Positions 27,151 through 34,265 of a stretch of 64,000 nt of DNA are shown here, piece after piece. The translations under genes were made by a program, and so were the position numbers. This DNA is from Bacteroidales bacterium. GTDB taxonomy: Bacteria; Bacteroidota; Bacteroidia; Bacteroidales; UBA932. Within the stretch, counting starts at the first letter, position 1. Each line of letters starts with the position of its first letter. Below the pieces are notes generated by a model, which saw only the letters and a list, made by a program, of their open reading frames with translations, was not told the DNA's origin and made no database searches. The stretch is from positions 39,169 to 103,168 of the forward strand of contig JAFUZO010000028.1 in assembly GCA_017476575.1 (NCBI GenBank), in the 5' to 3' direction.

Positions 27151-28350
27151 CTACGGCCGGAGCGTGAACCGGACGCCGATTTCGAAGTCGAACCGCAACG
27201 GCTGGATGGTGCGGATGGACCGCGGCTGCCCGGTGTCGAAATAGTAGCGGAGGCTCGGATCAAAGTAGATGCCGAGGTACGGCGTGAGCCGGAATTCAGT
27301 ACCGATACCCAGGCCCAGGGAGGTCTGTAGGCCTTCAACCTGTTCATGGTAGTGGATATCTCCGTCCGCTCCATGGATCAGATAGTGGTTGTCGATCAGG
27401 CGCTCGAAAGTCCCCCCGGCGAAAACATGGGCGTCCCACTGTCCCGTATTGATGAAATGGTAATAGACGTTGAGCGGGATGCCGAGGTAATGCTGCAGGT
27501 TGTCGATGTCGGTGTTGGGTTCGAAACGGGTCCTCCGTCCTTTCTCGACCTCCGAATAGGTCCCGACGAAGGAGCGGCTCAGGTTGGTGTAGGTCAGTCC
27601 GGTGCCGATGCCCCAGCGGGTGGTGAAATCGTACCGGATTCCGAGTCCGACCGAGATGGGGAGACCGAAACTGAATTCCGGATTCTCCCGGATGCCGGTT
27701 CCATCCTCGGCGGCAGGCATGAGGAACGACGGCGCCTTGCGCCTTGCCGTCGTGGGGGTCTCCGGCCGGTTGTTGCCCTGGAGATTACCGTTGATGGCGA
27801 AGGAGAGACTGCCGTTCCGGATGGCACGGCGTTCCTGGAAAGCCAGCTGGTTGAAGGCTTCTTCGTCACCGGTAACCCTCTCCCGTGCCTGAGGTTCCGC
27901 CGATACCGTAGGAGCTGCGACCTCCTCCGGCACGATTTCTTCCTGCAGGAGAGGCGGGTCTCCTTCCGGGCGTTCCACGACGGGGAGGGGCTCCGGCACA
28001 TAGGCGGTCCGGCCTTCCAGCCGGGAGACCTGCTCTTCGATCGGGGCGACGGCCGTCTCTTCCGCAGCCGGAGCATTTTCCGGCGCTTCGGCTACGGTGA
28101 GGGCGGTTGTGGGTTGTATGATAGGTTGGTTAGAATCAGCGGCTTCCGGATGGATCAGGATGACGGCGGCGGCAACAGCAGCGGCCACGGCCGTTCCGGC
28201 AAGTCCTCTCCACATCCAGAGAGGCACCACGCGCTTGCGGGGAGCCCTGTCCAGACCGGTGGAAATCCCTTCCCACACTTTCGGGGAAACGGTTTCCTCC
28301 GCATCCTGCATCAGGTTTCTGATCGATATGTCGAATTCGTTCTCTTTCAT
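27151..28350 (-). CDS. membrane-anchored protein with cytoplasmic N-terminus and beta-barrel-like C-terminus, coupled to ECF sigma factor
   Basis: This 399-residue protein has no cleavable signal. Residues 1-45 are a cytoplasmic segment (FDISIRNLMQDAEETVSPKVWEGIS) like that of anti-sigma factors; 46-66 is a membrane helix (MWRGLAGTAVAAAVAAAVILI). About 70-180 is a Pro/Glu/Ala-rich linker, and the rest resembles a porin-like barrel (GLPISVGLGIRYDFTTRWGIGTGLTYTNLS to FDFEIGVRFTLRP). Its ATG overlaps the sigma factor stop as ATGA, so the pair is translationally coupled. An anti-sigma or envelope-sensing role is inferred from that coupling. Confidence 0.75.
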   Translation of the reverse strand: MKENEFDISIRNLMQDAEETVSPKVWEGISTGLDRAPRKRVVPLWMWRGLAGTAVAAAVAAAVILIHPEAADSNQPIIQPTTALTVAEAPENAPAAEETAVAPIEEQVSRLEGRTAYVPEPLPVVERPEGDPPLLQEEIVPEEVAAPTVSAEPQARERVTGDEEAFNQLAFQERRAIRNGSLSFAINGNLQGNNRPETPTTARRKAPSFLMPAAEDGTGIRENPEFSFGLPISVGLGIRYDFTTRWGIGTGLTYTNLSRSFVGTYSEVEKGRRTRFEPNTDIDNLQHYLGIPLNVYYHFINTGQWDAHVFAGGTFERLIDNHYLIHGADGDIHYHEQVEGLQTSLGLGIGTEFRLTPYLGIYFDPSLRYYFDTGQPRSIRTIQPLRFDFEIGVRFTLRP

Positions 28351-28940
28351 CGTTGGTTCTGTTGCCTTATCAACTCCTGCAACCTCATCCTCGCCCGTTG
28401 GAGCTTGGAACGGGACGTGGCTTCCGTGAATCCCAGCATGTCCGCAATCTCTTTGTGGGAATAGCCTTCGACCACGTGCAGGTTGAAGACGGTCCGGGCA
28501 TCGGGCGGAAGGCTGGCGATAAGTTGCGTCAGTTCCTTGTATCCGAGGTTCTGCACCGGCGTGGCCGCTTCGCTGGAAAGCCCCCTCGCCTCGCTGATGT
28601 CGTCGCTGAGTTTCAGGGCATCGGTCCGCCTCAGATACATGAGGGCCGTGTTGACAAAGATCCTGCGCGCCCAGCCTTCGAAGGATCCGGTCCCCGAATA
28701 GCTGTCGAGCTTGGAAAACAGCGTGATGAACCCTTCCTGCAGCAGGTCCTCGGCGGTCTGCCGGTCTCCGACATACCGGAGGCACAAGGCCATCATCTTC
28801 GGTGAGAGGAGGTCGAACACCCGTTTCTGGGCGGAACGGTGCCCCCTCCGGCAGTCCCGGATGAGTTCATCTTCTGTCGTCCAGGTATTAAGATGCAAAT
28901 CTGTCGTCAAACGTTTCACCGGGTCCCTGAAAAAATCCAT
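28347..28940 (-). CDS. ECF-type RNA polymerase sigma factor
   Basis: This 197-residue sigma-70 family protein has region 2 (LSPKMMALCLRYVGDRQTAEDLLQEGFITLFSKLDSY, GSFEGWARRIFVNTALMYLRR) and region 4 (LIASLPPDARTVFNLHVVEGYSHKEIADMLGFTEATSRSKLQRAR). It lacks regions 1 and 3, as ECF factors do. The ATG at 28940 is preferred to a GTG two codons upstream. It is followed with ATGA overlap by a membrane-anchored barrel protein that may regulate it. The target promoters are unknown. Confidence 0.93.
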   Translation of the reverse strand: MDFFRDPVKRLTTDLHLNTWTTEDELIRDCRRGHRSAQKRVFDLLSPKMMALCLRYVGDRQTAEDLLQEGFITLFSKLDSYSGTGSFEGWARRIFVNTALMYLRRTDALKLSDDISEARGLSSEAATPVQNLGYKELTQLIASLPPDARTVFNLHVVEGYSHKEIADMLGFTEATSRSKLQRARMRLQELIRQQNQR

Positions 28941-29020
28941 TGTCACAAATTTCGTAAAAAATTCCGTATTCGGAAGGATGAGGCCGGTTATTTTTCCTGG
29001 TCCTTATTTTTTGTCCATGA

Positions 29021-29079
29021 TTGCATAATTCTTGCAAAGACACTATTTTTGTAAATGGACTTGCAAGGGATTCCTTGCA
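29021..29079 (+). promoter_or_regulatory. promoter and leader hairpin of the TPR-EnvC operon
   Basis: TTG at 29021 and TATTTTTG at 29044-29051 are spaced by 20 nt, a good Bacteroidetes promoter. The leader holds TGCAAGG (29062-29068) and CCTTGCA (29073-29079), a perfect 7-bp dyad with a 4-nt loop, just after the expected transcript start. A further TTGCAA lies between the -33 and -7 boxes, so the dyad could be part of an operator. Confidence 0.6.
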
Positions 29080-29096
29080 CGAGACTGGACAAGAAG

Positions 29097-30785
29097 ATGA
29101 AAAAGACAAGAATCCTCCTGACTCTCCTGCTGTGGGGCTGGGGAGCGGCTGCCTCCGCCCAGGGTGTCGAGAACCGGCTGGTCGATGCCGTCGCCCTCGT
29201 CGATGCCGGGGAATATGCGCAGGCGAAGAACCTGCTGGGTCCCCTTTCGAAGGCGGCGCCCGACAATGATGCCGTTTGGTACTATCTGGGGCTTTCCGAA
29301 GCCGGGCTGGACGAAGTGGACGCCGCCGTCATCCATCTGAAGCAGGCGGTGGAGCTGGATCCGCACAATTATTGGTACAAGCAACGCCTCGCGGCCCTCT
29401 ATCAGGCCAAGGGCGAGGACGAGATGGTCATCCAGATGTATGAGAGCATCTTGTCGGAGTTCCCGGACAAGACGGCCGTCTCCTACGACCTTCTGGGCCT
29501 GTATCTCAAGCAAGGACAGTACGAGAAGGCCCTCCAGGCCCTTTCCGACGTGGAGGATATGACCGGTCCCTCCGAGCAGATCGCGCGCACCCGCTACGAC
29601 ATCTACCGCCAGCTGGACAAGCCCGAAGAGGCCATCCGTACCCTGGAGGCTTTCAACGAGCAGTTCACGTCGCCTTCCGTCCTGTCCATGATGGGAGACT
29701 ATTATCTGTCCGAATACAACGACTCCCTGGCACTCCGGTGCTACCAGGAAGCCCTCCTGGCCCAGAGCGACTATATCCCTGCCCTCCTCGGCGAGTCGGA
29801 AGTCTACCGGACGACCCGCCGCTATTCCGACTATTTCACCACTATCGGCCGTTTCATGGAGAATCCCGATGTCCCGGCCGAGGCCAAGGGCATGTACGTG
29901 GGCAACCTCACGCGCAACGTGGATCCCAAGCTGCTGAACCTGCACCGGTCGGAGTTCGACGGCATGGTGGGGACGATGCAGGAATGCCATCCTTCGGACA
30001 GCACCGTCCTGACCACCGCAGGCGCCTACTTTTATTCCACCGGACGGCCGGAGCGCGCCAAGGATTGTTTCCGGGAAGTGGCCGACCTGTATCCCGAGAG
30101 CCTCGCCCATACCGTGACCTATATCCAGCTGCTGTCCATGCAGGAGGAATGGGAAGAGATGCGCGACCGTTCCGTCGCCGCGTTCGACCGCTTTCATGAA
30201 CTCGGGTTCATGGACTATCTCAACATGGCGGACTACCATCTGGGCGACTACGATGCCATCATCGGCAACAACCGTTACCTTATTGCCGCCAGCAAGGATG
30301 ACAAGGACCGCCAGAAGGCCTGCTGGTCCGCCATCGGCGACATGTACCACCAGAAAGGGGACTCGAAGGCCGCTTACCAGGCTTATGAGAAGGCCTTGAA
30401 GCTTGATCCCGACTATGCGCCGGTGCTCAACAACTATGCCTACTACCTCAGCCAGGAGGGGAAGAAGCTCAAAAAGGCCTATGCCATGTCCAAGAAGACC
30501 GTCGAGGCGGAACCGGACAACGCTACCTATCTGGATACCTTCGCATGGATTCTGCATCTGCAGGGGAAGGACTTGGAAGCCAAGCCCTTTTTCAAGCATG
30601 CCATGCTCTATGGCGGCAAGGATAGCGCCGTGATACTGGACCATTACGCGGAAGTGCTCTATGCCCTGGGGGAATATGACCTCGCCAAGGTCTATTGGAG
30701 CCAGGCCCGGGCCAAGAATGCCGACGGCTCTGTCGCCGACTTGGAGGAGCGCATCGAGGTACGCCTGAAATCCATGGGACGATGA
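29097..30785 (+). CDS. secreted tetratricopeptide repeat protein
   Basis: The start at 29097 gives MKKTRILLTLLLWGWGAAASAQG, a cleavable signal peptide. The mature 540 residues are a run of TPR-like repeats: AVWYYLGLSEAGLDEVDAAVIHLKQAVELDP and AAYQAYEKALKLDPDYAPVLNNYAYYLSQEGKKLKKA are clear examples, and the last part matches the C-terminal TPR block seen in Bacteroidales envelope proteins. It should be periplasmic or on the inner face of the outer membrane and act as a scaffold. The stop overlaps the next gene as ATGA, so it probably works with the EnvC-like protein in cell-wall or envelope assembly, which is inference. Confidence 0.85.
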   Translation: MKKTRILLTLLLWGWGAAASAQGVENRLVDAVALVDAGEYAQAKNLLGPLSKAAPDNDAVWYYLGLSEAGLDEVDAAVIHLKQAVELDPHNYWYKQRLAALYQAKGEDEMVIQMYESILSEFPDKTAVSYDLLGLYLKQGQYEKALQALSDVEDMTGPSEQIARTRYDIYRQLDKPEEAIRTLEAFNEQFTSPSVLSMMGDYYLSEYNDSLALRCYQEALLAQSDYIPALLGESEVYRTTRRYSDYFTTIGRFMENPDVPAEAKGMYVGNLTRNVDPKLLNLHRSEFDGMVGTMQECHPSDSTVLTTAGAYFYSTGRPERAKDCFREVADLYPESLAHTVTYIQLLSMQEEWEEMRDRSVAAFDRFHELGFMDYLNMADYHLGDYDAIIGNNRYLIAASKDDKDRQKACWSAIGDMYHQKGDSKAAYQAYEKALKLDPDYAPVLNNYAYYLSQEGKKLKKAYAMSKKTVEAEPDNATYLDTFAWILHLQGKDLEAKPFFKHAMLYGGKDSAVILDHYAEVLYALGEYDLAKVYWSQARAKNADGSVADLEERIEVRLKSMGR

Positions 30786-31990
30786 AAGAGAGGATTCTGT
30801 TATGGGGGCTGGCGATGCTGCTTGCCGTCGCGGGCGCTTCTGCCCAGGATACCCGCCGTCAGGAAAGCCGCAAGGCCCGGCTCGAAAAGGAAATCGCCGT
30901 CATCAACCGGCAACTCCGAGAGAATGCCCAAAGTAGCACCAAGGCTCTGTCGAGCCTGACCCTGGTGCGTCGCAAGATGTCGGCCCGGCAGGAACTGATC
31001 GCCGAGAGCGAGCGCGAAATCCGCGCCCTGGACGACTCCATCCGGGTCCGCCAGCAGGAAATCGACCGCCTGCAGGCCCGCCACGACACGCTGACCCGCT
31101 ACTACGACCGCCTGGTACGGAGCGCCTACAAGAACCGCGACAGCCGCCTCTGGTACATGTACATCCTCGCCAGCGACAACCTCGGCCAGGCCTTCCGCCG
31201 CTTCGGCTACCTGCGCGGGTTCTCGCGGGAGATGTCGGAACAGGCGGTCCGGATCCGGGAGACAACCTCCGAGCTGGAGGTGGAGAAGGAGCGGATGGCG
31301 GCGATGAAGGCGGAGGCGGAGACCCTGCGCGCCCGCCGCCTGCAGGACATGGAGGCGCTGCGCTCCGAAGAGAAGGAATCGGCGGGTCTGGTCGCCCGGC
31401 TGGGGCAGGACCGCAAGAAATACCAGAAGGAACTGGAGCGGAAGAACCGCGAGGTCGAAGCCCTCAACCGGGAGATCGCCGAACTCATCCGCAAGGCCAC
31501 GGCGAAGTCTTCCGGCAAGGGTTCCGGCGGGAAGGGGGCGGCGAAGGGCGGCAAGGCCACCACGACGGCGGTCGACACCCGGCTCAGCAGCGAGTTCGCC
31601 TCCAACAAGGGCCGGCTTCCCTGGCCGGTCGAGGGAACGGTCATCGACTCCTACGGTCAGCATGAACATCCGGTCTACAAGAATGTCAAGCTGCCGTTCA
31701 ACAACGGCGTCACCATCGCCGTGAACCGGGGCGCCCCGGTGCGGGCCGTCTTCGACGGGACCGTATCCCAGGTCGTCGTCATGCCGGGCTACAACCAGTG
31801 TGTCCTCGTCCAGCACGGCTCCTATTTCACCTTCTACTGCAAGCTCGGATCCGTCTCGGTCCACTCTGGCGAGAAGGTCAAGACCGGCCAGGTGCTCGGC
31901 ACCGTCGACACCATCGCCGGCGAGGACCAGTTGCATTTCCAACTCTGGAAGGACCGCTCCCCCCAGAACCCCGAATCCTGGCTGCGGTAG
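30782..31990 (+). CDS. EnvC/NlpD-like murein hydrolase activator (degenerate M23 domain)
   Basis: This 402-residue periplasmic protein has a signal peptide ending GASAQ, a long coiled coil (about 25-250) and a LytM/M23 domain (about 280-402). The usual zinc motifs are degenerate: where catalytic members have HxGxD, this one has NNGVTI; the late HxH is LHF preceded by Gln; and the YGHL segment reads FYCKL. This matches EnvC-type activators, which bind amidases rather than cut peptidoglycan. It overlaps the TPR gene by 4 nt. A role in septal wall splitting is inferred from family and architecture. Confidence 0.88.
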   Translation: MKERILLWGLAMLLAVAGASAQDTRRQESRKARLEKEIAVINRQLRENAQSSTKALSSLTLVRRKMSARQELIAESEREIRALDDSIRVRQQEIDRLQARHDTLTRYYDRLVRSAYKNRDSRLWYMYILASDNLGQAFRRFGYLRGFSREMSEQAVRIRETTSELEVEKERMAAMKAEAETLRARRLQDMEALRSEEKESAGLVARLGQDRKKYQKELERKNREVEALNREIAELIRKATAKSSGKGSGGKGAAKGGKATTTAVDTRLSSEFASNKGRLPWPVEGTVIDSYGQHEHPVYKNVKLPFNNGVTIAVNRGAPVRAVFDGTVSQVVVMPGYNQCVLVQHGSYFTFYCKLGSVSVHSGEKVKTGQVLGTVDTIAGEDQLHFQLWKDRSPQNPESWLR

Positions 31991-32013
31991 CCCCGCCGGT
32001 GCCGGGTGCACAC

Positions 32014-32044
32014 AAAAAATCCATCCCCCCGGGCAGGAGGATGG
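32014..32044 (-). terminator. terminator of the malate dehydrogenase gene
   Basis: On the minus strand CCATCCTCC pairs with GGGGGATGG, including one G-U pair, followed by ATTTTTTG. It lies 26 nt after the mdh stop and also faces the end of the EnvC gene. Confidence 0.7.
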
Positions 32045-32069
32045 AACGTATTTCGTCCTGGAGGAATTC

Positions 32070-33056
32070 CTACAGGTTCGGGTTGGCCTGCTTCCAGTCG
32101 GCGGTGGCGGGGATGATGCCGAGGGAGATGATCTCGTCGCGCATCTTGCAGAGATGGGCGTAGGAGGCATCGAGGGCCGCGATTTCCTCGGCGGTGCCTT
32201 CGGGCATCACATAGTGGACTCCGGTGGCGTCGATGACGGTCGGCATGGCCATCATGACGTTCTGGTACTTCGCGTTGTTGACATAGGTGCCGGCCGGCCA
32301 GGTGAACTTGTCGCCGCCCATCGCGGCCTCGATCATCTTGACGGCGTTGTAGGCCGGGCTCTGGAAGGAACTGCGGCCGCGGAGTTTGATGATGTTGCTG
32401 CCGCCCTGGATGGTGTTGTGCTTGATCTCGGCGAAACGCTCGGCGCCCAGGCCCATCTCGGCGAGGGGCTTGCCGTCGACCTTGACCTGCGAGGCGAAGA
32501 CCGCCATGGCCTCGCCGTGGCCACCATAGGTGTGGGCGCCGGTGACCTTGCACTGCTGGACACCGAACTCCTGCGCCAGGGCCTCCTGCAGGCGGGTGCT
32601 GTCGAGGGCGGCGAGGGAGGTGAGCTGCTCCGGTTTCAGGCCCGAGTGGATGAGGGCGGTGAGGGCGGTGACGTCGGCCGGGTTGAAGATGACCACGACA
32701 TGCTTCACATCAGGGCAGAACTTCTTGATGTTGTCGCCGAATTCCGCGGCGATCTGGCAGTTGCCCTTGAGCAGGTCCTCACGGGTCATGCCTTCCTTGC
32801 GGGGAGCGCCGCCGGAGGAGATGATATACTTGGCATCCTTGAAGGCGACGGCCGGGTCGATGGTGGCCGTGACATTGACACCGTCGAAACCGCAGTGGTC
32901 GATCTCCGCGAGGACGCCCTTCAGACCGGGCTCGTAGATATCGTACAGGCAGACGTTCGGGGTCAGTCCGAGCATCAGGGCGGACTGGGCCATGTTGGAA
33001 CCGATCATGCCGCCGGCTCCGACGATGAGGAGTTTCTCTTCAGTGAGGAATTTCAT
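32070..33056 (-). CDS. mdh: malate dehydrogenase
   Basis: This NAD-dependent dehydrogenase of 328 residues interconverts malate and oxaloacetate. The N-terminal Rossmann loop reads LLIVGAGGMIGSNMAQSAL. Substrate-binding and catalytic parts include SSGGAPRKEGMTREDLLKGN (mobile loop Arg), VIFNPADVTA, LDSTRLQEAL and GAHTYGGHGEAM, with the catalytic His in the last. The length matches the Bacteroidales enzyme. It has its own promoter (33100-33107) and a terminator, so it is monocistronic. Confidence 0.93.
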   Translation of the reverse strand: MKFLTEEKLLIVGAGGMIGSNMAQSALMLGLTPNVCLYDIYEPGLKGVLAEIDHCGFDGVNVTATIDPAVAFKDAKYIISSGGAPRKEGMTREDLLKGNCQIAAEFGDNIKKFCPDVKHVVVIFNPADVTALTALIHSGLKPEQLTSLAALDSTRLQEALAQEFGVQQCKVTGAHTYGGHGEAMAVFASQVKVDGKPLAEMGLGAERFAEIKHNTIQGGSNIIKLRGRSSFQSPAYNAVKMIEAAMGGDKFTWPAGTYVNNAKYQNVMMAMPTVIDATGVHYVMPEGTAEEIAALDASYAHLCKMRDEIISLGIIPATADWKQANPNL

Positions 33057-33099
33057 GGTATTTTGCTTTCTTATAAGGTTGTTCTTCCAAAATGCACCG

Positions 33100-33149
33100 C
33101 AAAGATAGCAAAAGTTTTATTTGCAATTGTCAAAAATCCGCTATCTTTG
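33100..33149. promoter_or_regulatory. divergent promoter pair between mdh and the RNA/PPTase side
   Basis: On the minus strand TATCTTTG at 33107-33100 serves mdh, with a 43-nt leader. On the plus strand TTTG at 33120-33123 and TATCTTTG at 33142-33149 are spaced by 18 nt. The two promoters overlap, so their activity may be linked. Confidence 0.65.
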
Positions 33150-33154
33150 CAATG

Positions 33155-33315
33155 TTAATCGGTAACGAAACGTATGGAGCCTCCCAGTGCTTTAATACCT
33201 GGTCGACAAAAGATGGCGGCTGTCGCTCCTGACGAGCCTCCGTTGCGAACGCATATCTCTTATGCTCCTGGCACCTGTAAAGGTCGCCGGGTGCGGCGCC
33301 ATGCTTCCGTTCAAA
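33155..33315 (+). ncRNA. candidate structured RNA of about 160 nt, 6S-like in shape
   Basis: No ORF fits between the strong plus-strand promoter and the ATG at 33326, yet the stretch folds well. A closing stem pairs AACG (33169-33172) with CGTT (33308-33311), TATGG (33173-33177) with CCATG (33299-33303), and GCC with GGC. Inside are CGACA/TGTCG (33204/33221), GCATA/TATGC with a 5-nt loop (33251-33265), and GCACC/GGTGC (33271-33294). The length, closing stem and interior unpaired part recall 6S RNA, but a long leader of the next gene is the main alternative. No terminator is visible. Confidence 0.45.
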
Positions 33316-33325
33316 TCAACACAAG

Positions 33326-33964
33326 ATGGGACTATATCTAAAGAAGAAACTTGACAATGAAGCGGAAATCGGCATCTGGCAGATCTCCGAAACCGAGGAA
33401 GAACTCGTCGCACTGAGTTCCACCCCTTCCGACGAGATGGAGGAGATTTCCTTCATCCGCAGCGAGTCCATGCGCAAGCAGCGTCTCGCCGTGCGGGCCC
33501 TGCTCAACGAACTGTTCGACGAGAAAGTCTACCTCAGCCATCACGACAACGGCAAGCCCTACATCGAAAACAACCCGATCAACATCTCCATCACCCATAC
33601 CGGAAAGTACGTAGCCGTCATCCTGCACGACGAGGAGGATGTGGGCATCGACATCGAATCCCTCGACCGCGACTTCTCCGCCGTCGAGAAGAAGGCCCTC
33701 TCCGAGGAAGAGATCGAGGACCTCGAAGACGGGAAGCGCAACGAGCAGCTCGCTATCTATTGGTGCGCCAAGGAGGCCATCTTCAAACTGCTCTCCGTCT
33801 ACAACCTCAATTTCGCCGAGCAGATCGAGATCGAACGTTTCCGCCTCCGCGGCGAGGGCGAACTCGAAGCCACCTTCATCGACCGCAATGAGGACGAACA
33901 GGAATTCGACCTCGAATACATGACCTTCGACCGCCACGTCCTCGTCTGGGTCGTGGGCGCATAG
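33326..33964 (+). CDS. 4'-phosphopantetheinyl transferase
   Basis: This 212-residue Sfp-type transferase moves phosphopantetheine from CoA to a carrier protein Ser. It has the three family motifs: NISITHTGKYVAV, VGIDIE with the Mg-binding acidic residues, and YWCAKEAIFKLL with the W/KE signature. Being an acidic protein of about 24 kDa it matches the Bacteroidales form. The carrier could be the AcpP whose gene begins at the end of this window, though that is inference. It follows the candidate structured RNA, from whose promoter it is probably transcribed. Confidence 0.9.
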   Translation: MGLYLKKKLDNEAEIGIWQISETEEELVALSSTPSDEMEEISFIRSESMRKQRLAVRALLNELFDEKVYLSHHDNGKPYIENNPINISITHTGKYVAVILHDEEDVGIDIESLDRDFSAVEKKALSEEEIEDLEDGKRNEQLAIYWCAKEAIFKLLSVYNLNFAEQIEIERFRLRGEGELEATFIDRNEDEQEFDLEYMTFDRHVLVWVVGA

Positions 33965-34010
33965 CCGGAGATGGAAGAATGAAGCCTGCCTTTTTCCTGG
34001 TCATCCTCCC

Positions 34011-34160
34011 TTGTTGAAAACTTTCCGGCGAAAGAAACAAGATTGTTGTAAATTAGAATTATTCTAAAATATTATTTTATGTATTATGCTGTTAATCAGT
34101 GAATTAACAGCATAATTTGTGTGTTGTTGAAAACTTTTTCAGGAAAAACGGGAACAAGAT
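34011..34160 (+). promoter_or_regulatory. AT-rich palindrome with flanking direct repeats upstream of nrdD
   Basis: The 301-bp gap 33965-34265 is far more AT-rich than the rest of the window. It holds a perfect 14-bp inverted repeat, ATTATGCTGTTAAT then 6 nt then ATTAACAGCATAAT, at 34084-34117. Two related direct repeats beginning TTGTTGAAAACTTT and ending ACAAGAT flank it (34011-34043 and 34124-34160). They could be operator sites for the anaerobic reductase operon or a terminator of the PPTase gene. TGTTGAAAA also resembles a weak DnaA box. Confidence 0.55.
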
Positions 34161-34174
34161 AGAGAGGAATAGAT

Positions 34175-34182
34175 TATCTTTG
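34175..34182 (+). promoter_or_regulatory. -7 box of nrdDG
   Basis: TATCTTTG lies about 83 nt before the nrdD ATG and directly after the second direct repeat. The leader contains a small GC-rich hairpin (CCGG around 34227-34240). Confidence 0.55.
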
Positions 34183-34265
34183 TTCCACCAATACAAAATT
34201 GACGAGAAACATAAACCCCAGGCAACCGGCCCCGACGACCGGCGCTGCCGACAACTCTCACTATT

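Noticed and set aside
27151..28785. Longer start for the anti-sigma/barrel protein reaching into the sigma gene
   Set aside because: The ATG at 28350 overlaps the sigma stop as ATGA and gives a normal N-terminus; upstream sequence is sigma factor in another frame.
33965..34265. Origin of replication in the AT-rich island
   Set aside because: No dnaA or dnaN nearby, no cluster of good DnaA boxes, and genes on both sides read in the same direction.
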